Source of the DNA: Armillaria gallica
Lineage: Eukaryota; Basidiomycota; Agaricomycetes; Agaricales; Physalacriaceae
Direction of reading: 5' to 3'
DNA: 64,000 bases
NCBI GenBank assembly: GCA_037576215.1
Contig: JBANDB010000004.1
Span: 806,001 to 870,000, forward strand
Under the pieces are notes generated by a model that did no database searches, had not been told where the DNA came from, and was given only the letters and a program-made list of their open reading frames with translations. The position numbers were made by a program, and so were the translations under genes. Numbering within the stretch: position 1 is the first letter of the stretch; every line of letters begins with the position of its first letter. Of the stretch, positions 37,201 to 49,029 are shown piece after piece.

Positions 37201-38120
37201 ATCCCGTCTTGGTCTGATGGGGAAACGCTGCTCATCAATACGATTGATGCGCGAGTTGATGAGCAAGCAAGCATTGGTTCTGCTGTCGTCGACTCGTCGA
37301 TGATATTCGGCGGAAGCGCAAGAGGGTTGGCAAGGGTCGATCAAAGCGGCAGAAGACGATATTGATGTGGATATTTGATGCGTGGCGAATTTCCATGCCT
37401 TCCGCGCCATTTGTGGTCGTACAGCGTGCGACTTTATTCCCCCCTTATCTTGTACTATCGAAGAGAATCACGCCCCAGCCATACGTTGAGGGCTGAGGCA
37501 GCGATATGCTTGAAGCTACGGTATCGGAATTGTGATTTCGAGTGGTCGTGTCATTCTTTAAATCGATGTATAATCTTCCACGGAACACTGCAGAGTGACT
37601 TGGACGTGAGATCATTTACTTTCTTTCCTTTTTACTATCGTTCCCTTGCATATATGTGTACGAGAGAGAGCTTCAATACCTCTGCGTAGAGTGCGCCTGA
37701 GCGGGAGGTAAATCTGGGTCGGTGTTTACATGCCATCCATCCTAGTTACTTACGTGTTTATAGACATCCAGGGTCGTCTCGTCCTATATAAGCAGCCGTG
37801 TCATGTGAAAATTTGAAGCTAACCTGTAATCTTTCTATACTCGACTCGAGACATCGTTTTCATCCTGATACCTCGCCATCATAGTTTGTACAAATGCCTT
37901 TGCCGACTTTCCCCACTGGAACATCTATAACTGTTCCATTTCCATTAATATATGTTCATTAAAATGATGGCAGACGCAAGAATGAAACAAGCACAGCAGG
38001 ATCGACGCTACTACGTCGAGTAACGAACGTTGAAAATTAGAGAACTTAATCATCGATGATCACAGTGTATCCTTGGTTGTAGTTGTCTTCGAAAAGTGTC
38101 AATCAATATGTATTTTCAAA
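34216..38120. other. Non-duplicated segment between P2 and Q2, no confident gene
   Basis: Part of about 5.5 kb (34.2-39.7 kb) that has no counterpart between P1 and Q1. Many short ORFs on both strands; the longest are 34389-34685 (+), 35103-35432 (-), 36148-36462 (+) and 36541-36834 (+). None shows a domain or convincing splice structure. Confidence 0.45.
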
Positions 38121-38124
38121 TCAA

Positions 38125-38700
38125 ATAATAAGGTTACAGGAATCCTTTACGACGCGGAGATCTTCCAGCCTTTCGATCTCCTTTGCTGTCATTTTAAATC
38201 CGAGATCTTTTCAAATGTTTGCGCTGGCAACCTTCGCCCTACTACCCAATTCTCCATTCTGGACGGCAAATTTCCAATACTTATCAATGTATATGAGTCT
38301 TCTGGTATCGGGTAGTGGTGGGTGGCGACAATTTTGAACGCGTGGATCACCCCTTTTGTGTCCTTGACAACTACCTCTCCGCATCGCTTAGCAGCCTCCA
38401 TATTTCCTGCCACGGATAATCCTCGCACATAGCCTTCTTCAATGCATACTCCATTGTGTCGGTCTGTCGCCGTCTCTTCATCCCACTCAACCCATCCGTG
38501 CATATTGACCGTACCGCTGGAAGACATGTTTCAGCCATGGCCTGCTTCCAAGAGGGTCTCCATACTTTGTTTCCATTGCCCGGTGAAGGATACACTGGGC
38601 CCATCACATTCACCAGTACCGTCCAAGCGTCTTCTTCAGACTGTGCCTCGTAATATGCTGGTATCGCCACTGGCGGAGGTCATTTGGAACAGGTTATCTA
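38125..38700 (-). pseudogene. HET family, inverted 3' fragment (copy 5)
   Basis: The minus strand encodes only the C-terminal third of the HET family: AIPAYYEAQSEEDAWTVLV and KVWRPSW (38670-38540), then a frameshift near 38525, then GYVRGLSVAG, FKIVATHHYPIPEDSY and NWVVGRRLPAQTFEKISDLK (to 38189), and after another shift KEIERLEDLR. About ten residues are deleted after LVNVM. It corresponds to roughly residues 380-574 of copy 2. No HET core remains. Its orientation is opposite to the other four copies. Confidence 0.85.
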
Positions 38701-39699
38701 TCTGGGATGAATAGAATTAGCACGATAAGGCAAAAATGAGGCAGATAATACGTACGATGTAGCAGCTTGAGAAGCAAAGACAATCCCTCCGCATTGATTT
38801 GACACCACAGAAGTACCACTGAGAAACGGCGAAGCATCGATGATGTGGCCTCACTCCTTCTCAGTGAGGTCGACATTACTGGGTGAGGGGTTTCGTGATA
38901 TATACGCCAAAGACCCGTCAGGACGCCTCGACCATGCGAAGTCTCGTCTACACGTATGCGCATGAGCAAGACAAGATAATGGGTGGCAGACCCTGGGGAG
39001 GACATAACCCATAGTACTCGTAAAAGACGAGGCTCGTCCTTGGAAAGTGGACTGAGCGAAGTCGAGGCGGGCGTAGGAAGTCGGGATATGGTGGTCCAGT
39101 CCTTGCCGGCGGCCATGAAGTGTAAAGTGTGACGATGGAGGCAAATTCGAAGCGGGACGGTGCGAATGGCCAAACGTTGATTTAGTAAGAGACTGGTACG
39201 AGCGGAGGGAAACGGTGAAGGCTTGTCGTAGACGCCGACATGGACTGAACATTGGTGATACAGATAGATGAGATAGTAAATTGAAAGGGAGTTTCAAGGT
39301 GGATTGCAAAGGGTCTCTTAGACCATCCATTTATCGTTGGAATGGGTTAAAGAGACCTGGTGGCATCTGTAAGGAATAAACGAGCTCAATACAATACGGA
39401 AAGACCGATAAATAGGACGCACGCTTAACCGGTTAGAAAACAGGAATATCTTCGGCTGAGCTTACGCCACGCCATCATCGATGAATTGCCGGTCATTGAG
39501 CATCCACCGCTGCTGCTTGTCCTTAAAATGAGCCGATTTCCATATCCTCTTTACTGACACGCAGACAGTCAGCAGGAAAAATATGCTCAGAGAACAAGAA
39601 CACCTTATTGGCACCCGTGGTGAGAACGCACTCGCTCACGAAAGGCGTCCGAGTCTTTCTTCTACGGAAGCTAATAAGCTACGGCTTGCCAGAAGATGG
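38701..39699. other. Unassigned; two overlapping 159-codon minus-strand ORFs
   Basis: ORFs 38694-39173 and 38851-39330 overlap in different frames on the minus strand. One is likely a shadow of the other, and neither resembles a family I know. They end beside the inverted HET fragment. Confidence 0.3.
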
Positions 39700-40954
39700 G
39701 GATGAGAGACTGACAAAACCGATCACAACGGTTATAAGCACCACATCAATAACATGTCCCTGTTGCTCCTCATACGTCCTCCTAAATTGTCATCGAGTCA
39801 TTATTGATCTGGCTAGCAGGAGGATAACGACTGTTGAGAGCGGTATACAGTCAGCTAAAGCCCTCGAGCTAGGGGTACACGTCCCTGTTTCTCACTAGGT
39901 AGAGTCCGGTAGAGGAAATGGCACGAAGCGGCCGAATTCGACGGCGATATGCTGCTTTCAAGATGACATTGCAGCAGCTGCCAGTGGAGATCCGATTAAA
40001 CGACTTTGTAGAAATACGGTAAGCAGAAAAAGCGTGACGAGCAAAGATTCATACGCACCACACTACTTCCGTGGCTAAAAGTCCGGCCTCCAATGGTAAT
40101 TCTCTATACACACTTCCGTGCCAGGTTGCAATACTATCAACCTACGCGTTTGAAACAGGGCTGGCCATACATAGCTCGTTATAAGACTGTAGCATTTGAC
40201 TAGAACATGGTTTTCCGTGCTTGACCGTCAATGGCAGGCAGAAGCTTGAGGAAAGCAGGTGGTCGTGGGCAATGGTGAAGACGGAGCGGCCACTTCGGCA
40301 GATCTCGGCATGAAGTTCGCATCAGACGTCATAGTTTTCCTTTTACTGATTTCTCTTGTTCTTTGTGGCAATGGTCTGCAGTGCTAGAGACAAAACGAAG
40401 CACCTATGCTCTATGCGCCATAGCAGTACAGTCAATTGTCCAGCAGCCGATGTCATTCTCCTGCGTTTATCCATCAATCTTTATCATCCCAGTGCCTGCC
40501 ATCAGGGTTCGCCGTCCTCTGCCCTCTCGTCAACGTTATCTTTTGTTTCTTCATATCTCTTTCATCACATCTCAAATAGGCCTTCTGCGCTGGCTGCTCT
40601 CGTGGTTCGTTTCGCTGTGTACGAAGATTTTAGGTTGTAGCACCGTTCTTTTTCGTGGATAGATGTACGTGGAGACTATGTTAATTGCTTGTCTTCTTAC
40701 TGAAAATAGCCATCTTGCAGGACTTGAAGATGCTGAAGACCGCCAGCGCGCTTTTCGCGCCTCTTTCACTCATAGCAATGTTGTCTCATGCTATCAATAA
40801 TTTCCCAGTTATGTGCAACGAAGACTCGCGATGGAAAACTCAGTTATGTTGCCGAATAGATGACCCTTGGCCCGTCTTTTTTCTGAGGAAATACGCATGC
40901 GGTCCTCTTTCGATACCACTTTTTGGGTGTTCAGTCTTGAGAGAAGGTTTATGA

Positions 40955-40963
40955 GTTCGACGA
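40955..40963. repeat. 9-bp target-site duplication, left
   Basis: GTTCGACGA, repeated at 43974-43982. The duplicate block has an uninterrupted version at about 26622-26630 (TTTCGACGG in context CATGATTTCGACGGGCTGG). Confidence 0.8.
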
Positions 40964-41909
40964 GGGCACGTAGAATTTTGCGAGCGACCCTTGCGAGCTT
41001 GCATTCCCTTGCGAGCCTCGATTTGCATTTGCGTTTGCGAGTGTGACATCATTTGCGAGCGTGATATGATCGAGTCCAGTTCAAGTCTGCCAACTCAGCT
41101 TGACTTTCCAGACGTTCGAAAGTGTTCCAGACACGTCAACTGTGCGTTGCAGATCACAAACCTTGTCGATTCCTCAATGAATGTGAAGACGACAATACTT
41201 AGGTACAGCCACAATCATGAGCAATGTTTTCCTTTGACTCTCACCAGGCTGAAATTTCTACTTCTGCTGCCCCCAGAACGAGTCTTCGTTCAGATTTATT
41301 GACCATACTGTGCGCGTCTTGGTATCAAGTCAGTTACATGCCACCCTTCTGACAGTGACGGTTGTTTCAAACCTGGTATGGTGCTCACTGTCTATCCTCT
41401 TTATGGACATCCTTCGGAAACTCAACTTGAAAAACCATAAGACGAAGTGGGTACCGCGGTACCTTCTGTTCCACAAGCTGACTATAGTCATCGCAAGTGA
41501 TTCGGACCTCGTAGACTGCCAGTAGATTCTGTAAAAGGATGTCAGTATGGGTTTACGGAGGAAATATAAGTCCATGAGCTAACCTTGAGTAATACCATGG
41601 CTAAATAAATGCACAGATAACTAAGACAAGATTGTGATGGGTAGATAAAGTAGTGATGCTGGAGTTAAACTTGATTCAAACGAGTGTCAAATTGGTGTCA
41701 AACGCAGATGTGACAGACCTGTCACACTTGCGTTCATTTGCGAGCTTGGTTAAACGCTTGCGAGCAATACTAGAACGCTTGCGAGCAATGCTAGAACGCT
41801 TGCGAGCCATGTTAGAATGCTTGCGTTAGCTTGATCGGTGCGTGCATTCATATGATTAGACTTGCGTTCGGACTTTCACTGATTTTGTTATGGTAGTATG
41901 TAAACATAT

Positions 41910-42793
41910 GGGCGTAATAGCGTCTAAAAAATCGGGTAGACGCAAGTGGACATATTCCGGACACAAGTTGAGTAATCAAGCGCGCAAGTTAACTCGGGCT
42001 TACATCCTCCCACAGGTTAACTGACTGATAATGATTTCTATGAACACGGACTATGTACGTCAGCCGACAAAAAATTGATATCATACTTAGTCTCATAAAC
42101 GTCCGGATAAGATCTGCGGGTCATGAGAGGGATGAGGTGGTTGAACGGACCGACATCATTTCGGCGGCTGCTAATAGCCTGCTATGAGCCTTGGCTTCTT
42201 CTTTGTTGTGGTGGACCGAACTCGTTAGGCTTTGTATCCATTGGGTTTACATATCTCTTCGTCGCCGTTTCATGCAATGAAGACTGATATCAGATTTCTT
42301 TGTCTTAGGTATTGTCAACGGCAATTTGTTCCTCAGTAGCGGATCCTGCTGGAAGGGATTAAAGGATATGTATGTCTTTTGTGCCATGATTTACTTCCAA
42401 ACTGGCGTACCTTTTGATATCGTTCAGACACTTCCAACGACCGACAAATCGAGCTCAAAGAAGGCTCAACGAGAACCAAGCGAGAACAAGATTGCGGATG
42501 GTTCAGGGGTTCATGACAAAGCTTGCTGAAGGGCGTAGGTACTAGGCTGTACCCTTTCTCGGTCCTATACGGAATCAAGGATTAATAGTTATCCAGGTGT
42601 CGGCCGTCAGTTCCGCAAGATTCGCCGAAGTCACGGATTTCTTATTCCGAAGTCATACGCAACAACATCCTTCAAGTTGTGTGAAATCCCTCTTACTTGA
42701 GAGAGGCTGCAAGCGAACTTGTGCACCGATAATCAACTTGCGCCCAAAGAACAACCACTTGCAGCCATCGGAATTTTTGGACGCTATTACGCC
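41910..42793. mobile_element. Nested TIR element E1, 884 bp
   Basis: The left end GGGCGTAATAGCGTCTAAAA faces its inverse, TTTTTGGACGCTATTACGCC, at 42774-42793. Inverted similarity extends about 100 nt through repeated CAAGT/ACTTG words. Flanks are A/T-only (ATAT, TATA), so a TA-type target is likely. No ORF. Confidence 0.65.
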
Positions 42794-42796
42794 TAT

Positions 42797-43684
42797 AAGC
42801 GTGTAATAAATCAGACAGGCGCAAGTGTACTTTTTCCGGACACAAGTTAGGTTTTAGGGTGCAAGTTTGCCTGCATCCTCCCGCAAGTTAAGGGACATTT
42901 TACACAGGTTTGCTGCTGGCTATACTTTGTGGATCGGATCAGAGCTGTGATATGTAGATTCTGTCCTGTCGGCTGGGTACTGTTTATTTGCTTGTACTGT
43001 ATAAATAAAGTATAAATTCTAAATTTCAGGGAAGAAGTAGGATACCTACGTTGTACAGCCGGTCCTACCGTATACTCTTTAACTGTCTAGAAATTAGAAT
43101 TTCGTTCTCAGTGCATTTCACTGAGCTCAATATCTCGTCGGCTCGCAGTCTGCAATGTGCAATGTGCATAGTGTAGAACTTTTCAATCTAGGATTCACCG
43201 TCTCGACGGTGTTGAAAGATAGGCCAGTTCTAAGATATAATCATATATCAAGGCACAATTGCGTGCGTGCGTTGAATTTGAGCCCACAAGGATAGCCCAC
43301 TACTAAAGAATCTCAAATCTAAAGACTAGTTACCGAGGGGGAATAAATATAAATTCGTCGCGTCAAACGGAGATGAATGAATAGGTAAAGGAGATGAATA
43401 CGCTTGAGGAGTTCGGGACACAGTGGCCCACAGAGCCAAGACTCGTGTTAAATAAGCGCCGAAACAAAAACAACGTCCGTCACGTCGTCCTACGGGCTCC
43501 AACTCCTGCTCAGAACCCGGTCCCCGCTGGCCAGACCTTATCCTAACGTTTATGGTGATGATGCGTATATCCTTACAAAAGCCACTCAACTTGCGGGAGG
43601 ACACAAAGTTGTGCACTTGCATGTAACTTGCGACCACAAAAAGTCAACTTGCCCCCGCCTGAAATTTTACACGCTATTACGCCC
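42797..43684. mobile_element. Nested TIR element E2, 888 bp, abutting E1
   Basis: The left part (GCGCAAGTG at 42821, TTCCGGACACAAGTT, CATCCTCCCGCAAGTTAA) matches the E1 left arm (CGCAAGTGG, TTCCGGACACAAGTT, CATCCTCCCACAGGTTAA). The right end ACACGCTATTACGCCC (43669-43684) is its inverse. The length is almost identical to E1, but the interior is not obviously similar. Only TATA separates E1 and E2. Confidence 0.6.
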
Positions 43685-43973
43685 ATATAAACAGATCACT
43701 GGATCATCCCTGTGGACCTCGCAGGTAGGTAGTTTACTGTCTATCAAGTGTTAAACTATTTACTTGATGTTATTATCTATCCGGAACAGTGTTTAAACCT
43801 CGTAAGGATCGAGGAAGTTTTGAGGTAGTCGGGTCGGTAAATTTAGCTCGCATTCATAAGTAATAACACGCATTGATGAGATCATACACGCACTGATAGG
43901 AACGCAAGTGATCACACGTAAAACGCAAATGAACGCAAGTTCGCAAGGATCGCTCGCAAAATTCTCCTGGCCC

Positions 43974-43982
43974 GTTCGACGA
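43974..43982. repeat. 9-bp target-site duplication, right
   Basis: GTTCGACGA, identical to 40955-40963. Confidence 0.8.
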
Positions 43983-46678
43983 TCTGGATCGAGCGGCGAG
44001 CGGTTTATTCAACGGCTTAGCCAGGAGCCACTATAATATTGGCTACCGATCTGATATCGACGAGGCCTTCAAAATTTAGGCATCAGCACGTATGAGGGCC
44101 TCACGGCGAGCTAAGAATGATTAAGGAACAGTCCTTAACGCCGTTCCTCAGAGGGCTTCCACTCCATTCGTGAGTGGTTTTATTTTATCTTCTGCGACCC
44201 CCGGCTCACAGGAGAAAAACAGGCCTTAATCTGGATGGGAGCAGGTTCAGTTTGACGGGCGGGTCCACATACGCATAGTAGCCTCAACCCAGTTTTCTGT
44301 CGTCGTCCAAAAAGCCAAAAAGTTGTCGCCATTAACATTATGTTCAGTCGTTGAGTTCTATCTCTTTCGTTTTCACCTATTGTCGCCACGATGCACGCCG
44401 CCTGACTGAATTCAACGATCCCCTTCACTCTGCACCCTACCGCACAGGACAAGCGTCTGCTGAATACTCTTCTTCCTTTCATCAATCGTTCTGTACCACC
44501 ACGGCCACGCATCGGGGGGCCGTTTTCTCTGCGCCTTTCACTTTGGTGTCGTTGTCAGCTCATTCAATCACCTTATGTTGGTATCAAGCAAGTCCAACTC
44601 GTTCTCCGACATTTCTGGGACCTGGGAATAGCGGGCTCAATCTCCACATCTCATAGAGATCTCAGACTGTAAGGCAAGTGGTGACTATCCTAAGGCCGGC
44701 AAAGGGCAGGAAGGACCGTCTGTCAAGGAAGGTTCAGTATGCATGAAAGCAGAATAAGAATTAATAACATACGCTGAAATCCTTCCAGTAAGTCTATGTT
44801 TACTCCCATCTCCTCTTATAACGTAGACTTGACTCGACTTTTGTAGCCAAAATGAGCATGATGGTCTAATCGTGGAGTGATTAAAACAACGATCCAGCCC
44901 CATGTCTCGCCTACAATCACCGTGTCGCTGAGAATGGTAACCTTTGCATTATGTATCGACTGCGTCAATTTTCCCACCGGTACCCACTTGTCGTTTAATC
45001 TGAACAGATGCTATCATCTGCACTCGAAGCAAGTCGCACAAAATTACCGTCCTTCACCTCTATTTTCTGTTTACAATCACCCGAGCCTACTAGGGGTAGA
45101 TTGCTGCTGTCTGAGCGCACGTCACGACACCCGACCATGATTCACCGGATACAGCTTCTCTGCGTGAACATTTTCCCCAGCAATGTATGACCGTCAAGCT
45201 CTCAGGCGCATTATCAGGGCTCTAGGTTGAGTAGGCGCCCTGGGCAGACAGCCTGTAGGTTGGGAGATGGAGAGTGGAGGACGAGTATATGGTAGTCTTG
45301 CTGCACCTGCAGGATCACGCATCAGAGACAGTGAAATATGAACGATACTTGAAACTATGGCGAGATCCGATAATAGAGGGAGCTTCGAACGAGTTATCTC
45401 TAATCTCAGCGAATAAGAGAATCACCTTCGAAGATCAGGGTCGTACAGATGGAGCTGCCAAAAACATCCGGCTTCTTCATTTTATCTCGACCATCATTTC
45501 TCTTGCGCCTCCTTCGAGAACTTCCTGTTCGTCCATTTCCTGCTGCACCCCTCGCCGGATATCAATATGCTAAACCGGTCTATCTTACCAGCCGTCCTAG
45601 ATTCTTCTATGGCGGTAGATAGCAATGAAAACCGTACGTCCATCTTTATTCCTTCTTTTAATCATGTCAAGCTGAGTTCCTGGTAGATGCTCAGCACTGG
45701 AGTAGCCGGAAATAAATTCGGTCTGACAAACTCAGAGGATACCAGCTCTAGAAGTCTTAGCGCCCAAATGTTACCACGCGCTTGTTCATCAATCAACATC
45801 ATTCAGTTCTTCCTAGGCTCAGGCTAGGCTTCTCATAAAAGGTGCGACTCATTTACGTTTCATCATCTCGTAACCTCACTGGCAGTACATACGTTCATCC
45901 GCGCTAAAGCATTCGCTGCTGCAGTGGATAATAAAGTCTCTGTATCATAAGGTAACCCATCACTTCCTTCTGTCAATCAATTCCTGATAGACGCCAGTAT
46001 TAGGTATTCTGATGCTGGTGGCTAAAGTGTTTCCCTCAACGATAAGTGCCCAAGTCCAAAAAAGAGTCCGGAATATTGTCTTTCGAACTCGTTAAGCGGG
46101 GAATAATCATCATACCAGGGGGAGAAGATGCAAATAGAAGCATGATAGATAGCACACGCTTAGTCTTCGATGGAAGGTGCCCTTAATTCGTTGTTTCATT
46201 TCCGCTTGGAGGGTACGACTCATTGTTTACAATTTATCACCTCGTATGTCGCAAGTAGAACTCCGCCGCTGAATGATGGACGGGCACGCCATGATGTGAT
46301 AAAAAGATACTGTATGCTGTTATGATGATGGTCATCACATCATTCCCGATGTCAAACGGTTGAACGTGGATTATGTTGGACCGGTCTGAACAAAATCCGT
46401 CGGCGTCTACTATTTTCCGGCAACTTTCGAAAATGATGCGTGGCGGTGTTACCCTATGATGGCATTCAGCGCTGGCATGATACAGTACTTATTGTTTTTG
46501 CTTCCTTCCACCAGAACGAGGCTCCCCGACTCTCTACATGCGTCCCTAGTAAAACTTAAGCTTCGAGACGACATCTAATTGACTCTGTAAAAGAGGTGAA
46601 ATACTAAATAGTAAGTATACTGTATGTGATTAACCATTGTAAAATTTTTTAATTTCCACCGTGATACAAAAGCTTCCA
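43983..46678. other. Block Q2 between the TIR element and HET copy 4
   Basis: Holds degraded counterparts of Q1 sequence (26.63-29.4 kb), including ORF 45274-45573. Just upstream of HET copy 4, about 46570-46655, there are some 90 bp absent upstream of copy 3, a small unexplained insertion in the putative 5' UTR. Confidence 0.45.
45274..45573 (+). other. Short ORF shared by the duplicated blocks (copy in Q2)
   Basis: 99 codons, related to 28001-28246. The shared stretch covers EDEYMVVLL, ASETVKYERYL and IIEGASNELSLIS. This copy stays open past the stop seen in Q1. Function unknown; it may be a remnant exon. Confidence 0.3.
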
Positions 46679-48461
46679 ATGGATGGTCAGGAATGGAGCC
46701 GACATTACCAAGATGCCACTTCGCGAATCCCCCTGAATGCAGAGGTAAATGGAAAGAAATATGAACAGACAAGAAATTACTGACATTTTGTTGATAACAT
46801 AGGTACATCACCGTTATAAGCGCCTCCCTGAGGTTACCATCTCTGCCTATAATACCGAGGCTGGAGAAGCGGAACCATACTTCTCAGTACCGAAGCAACG
46901 GAGATACCAAGGACGAATGCCTGTTATACCATCCTCACTCTCCAATACCCCCTGCAGGGTTCTCGGTGTGGATGGACTGTTAGGGAAGCTTAACGCTATC
47001 CTTGGCACAACATACACACTCTACAAACCACACATATACTCACTTCTTTTGGTCTTCATTACGAAGAACTCGGACTTCGGAACTGCCTATGCACATCTCC
47101 GCCCACTTTGGTACAATGATTTCACCAATGTCGAAGACAAACTACGCACAAGTGAAGAAAGGGACTTGACGATGCGGGAAGATGTACTCGTGAATAAGAG
47201 GATCATCTTCAAAGAGGTGCCTCCACGGCGTGTCTGGGACCTGTACAGCAATCGTGTGGTGCCATGGTGGGTCACACGCAGGTTGGTCTGCGCGATATCA
47301 CATGCATGGGTGGAAGAGGAGGATCGCATGGATGTGCTAACAGCCATCAACGGATATAAATGGCCTGTTCCGATCCCGAAGGACACCAATCTCGATCTCA
47401 TCCGTATCGAGTTGCTCAATGCGGGTGCAGAGTATGGATGGCTAGATGTGCTCTGTTTGAGACAGGTGGGCGGACAGCGGGAGGATCTGCGTACGGAGGA
47501 GTGGAAGGTGGATGTGCCTACCATCGGGAATGTGTATAGGCGCATGGAGCTAGGGGTGTATTACTTCAATGGACTGGGACGGCCTTTGCACATCAAGGCA
47601 GGCAACTTTGAGAGCAATCGGAGTTGGTTCAAACGTGTGTGGACATTACAAGAGTGGTCTGATCGGAGGATCATCGGTGGAGATACGGGCGATGACAATG
47701 CCATGGAAGAGGAGGTACGCGCAGAGTTTGACAGGCGGCTACTAGCTCTGCAAGAAATCTCTGGCTATCCCTTACACTTTCCTGGCGTGTGGACCACATT
47801 GTCGCATATGCGGGATCGAGTGTGTACCCATCCTGTTGATAGAATTGCGGGGATGGTATATCTTCTGCAGGATGTGGATGCTATACCAGCTTACTATGAG
47901 ATGCAGTCCATCGAGGATGCATGGGCAGCATTGGTGGATGGGCTGTGTGAATGGGATCGGGCCGCTTTGTTCTTTATATATCCCGGACCTGGAAACAGAA
48001 ACAAAGTTTGGAGACCATCATGGAGCCAGGTCATGAATAACATCAAGGTTCTGCCTGGTTTCCTTGAAGCTTCCGTTAAACGGACAGAGGATACAGATTC
48101 AGACTGGGTTGAAGCAGCCTCTATTGAATTGGGCTATGTGAAGGGATTGGCCGAAGGATCACCCAATGGGAAGCGTCGACAGGGAGTGCTCATTGTCACA
48201 GATAATGCTGGAACATGGCACACATTCAGAATTATAGCCGACCACCAATACGAAATACCCAATGGTCTATATGCACTCCTGGGTAGTTACCCATATGGCC
48301 ATGATTATTACAAGATCCATAGCCAATACTGGGTAGTCGGGCGAAGGTTGCCAGAGCAGAAGTTTGAGAAGGTGTCAGTGTTTCAGATGGCAGACAACAA
48401 AGAAGTGAAGAGACTGGATGAGCTGAACATTGCCATGGAGGTGAAGTTCTTTCTTGCTTAA
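46679..48461 (+). CDS. HET-domain protein, copy 4 (intact), 574 aa
   Basis: Exon 1 is 46679-46744 (22 codons), exon 2 is 46803-48461, joined in phase 0 by a 58-bp intron (GTAAAT...ATAG). The architecture is that of copy 2: GRMPVIPSSL and RRVWDLYSNRVVPWW in the N-terminal region, HET core ISHAWVEE, YGWLDVLCLRQ, WFKRVWTLQE, then THPVDRIAGMVYLL, AAYYEM-type and NKVWRPSWSQVM segments, ending VKFFLA. It is much closer to copy 3 than to copies 1 and 2, consistent with the P-Q duplication. With copy 3 broken, this is the only intact member in the duplicated pair. A small ORF follows 185 bp downstream. Role inferred from the HET family: incompatibility or programmed cell death signalling. Confidence 0.88.
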
Positions 48462-48645
48462 GCTGCATGTACCTCTGTGACCGTTTTTACTAGTACAGAC
48501 TCGGATTCAAATTAGATTAAAAAATCACAGTCTTGTAGCACCAGCTTAGCCAATTTCATTCAAGGAGATACAAGAACTACCAGCATAGAACAGACATGAC
48601 ACATGAAGACTCAAGAGTCAATGTAGAATGACCTAAAGAAATACA

Positions 48646-49029
48646 ATGTGCATGGTCAGAAAAAGCAGCAGAGATGGCATCAAGACCGATCCAGATATTG
48701 GCGACCCCATTATTGTTCTGTTCCGACTCCCGACCATGGTTTGTTGTCTGTTGACTGCCCTCCTTAAAGGCTCTTTCCTATCAATATTGTGTTTTCTTGC
48801 TGAAGGCATCTCAAATAATTTATGTTTTCTCAGCCACAGAATCCCCATGATTCTTCCTCATTTGGACAAACATTTTGCCTTCTTGTCCTATGTTCTTTCA
48901 TGGATTGATGTACATAGCAGTTTTTCGAATTCAGGCCTTGATTTCCAGGTACACCATCCCTCAGGATGTCCAATATGTATACAGAACCTGTGTACATTTT
49001 TACCATTGACTTTATATCTACAGTCTTAA
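48646..49029 (+). CDS. Hypothetical 127-aa ORF downstream of HET copy 4
   Basis: Open from ATG to TAA on the HET strand, 185 bp after the HET stop. The homologous position after HET copy 3 (31389-31763) keeps the same frame, the same start and the same stop codon, with one internal stop. The peptide has hydrophobic stretches (PTMVCCLLTALL, FLSILCFLAEGI) and a Cys-containing HHPSGCPICIQN segment. No recognised domain and no partner after HET copies 1 or 2. The stop codon overlaps the target site of the chromovirus. It could be a real small gene, an exon, or HET 3'-UTR sequence; minus-strand frames here are also open. Confidence 0.35.
   Translation: MCMVRKSSRDGIKTDPDIGDPIIVLFRLPTMVCCLLTALLKGSFLSILCFLAEGISNNLCFLSHRIPMILPHLDKHFAFLSYVLSWIDVHSSFSNSGLDFQVHHPSGCPICIQNLCTFLPLTLYLQS
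49025..49029. repeat. 5-bp target-site duplication of the chromovirus, left
   Basis: CTTAA, repeated at 57900-57904. The empty site is seen once at 31759-31763 in block Q1. Confidence 0.9.

Larger units (their letters stand above)
40964..43973. mobile_element. 3.0-kb non-autonomous TIR element (Mutator-like?), host of two nested elements
   Basis: The left end GGGCACGTAGAATTTTGCGA matches the reverse complement of the right end, GGGCCAGGAGAATTTTGCGA, and similarity continues for about 50 nt (GCGA.CCTTGCGA.CTTGC.TTC). It is flanked by a perfect 9-bp duplication, which favours a Mutator-like origin. The sub-terminal parts are studded with TTGCG(A/T)-type words, especially 40977-41075, 41735-41880 and 43850-43960. 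No transposase was recognised. About 1.8 kb of its interior (41910-43684) is two further TIR elements. Block Q1 lacks the whole element. Confidence 0.8.

Noticed and set aside
38694..39330. Two 159-codon overlapping minus-strand ORFs as genes
   Set aside because: They overlap in different frames, lack domains and splice support, and adjoin a gene fragment; not enough to call either.
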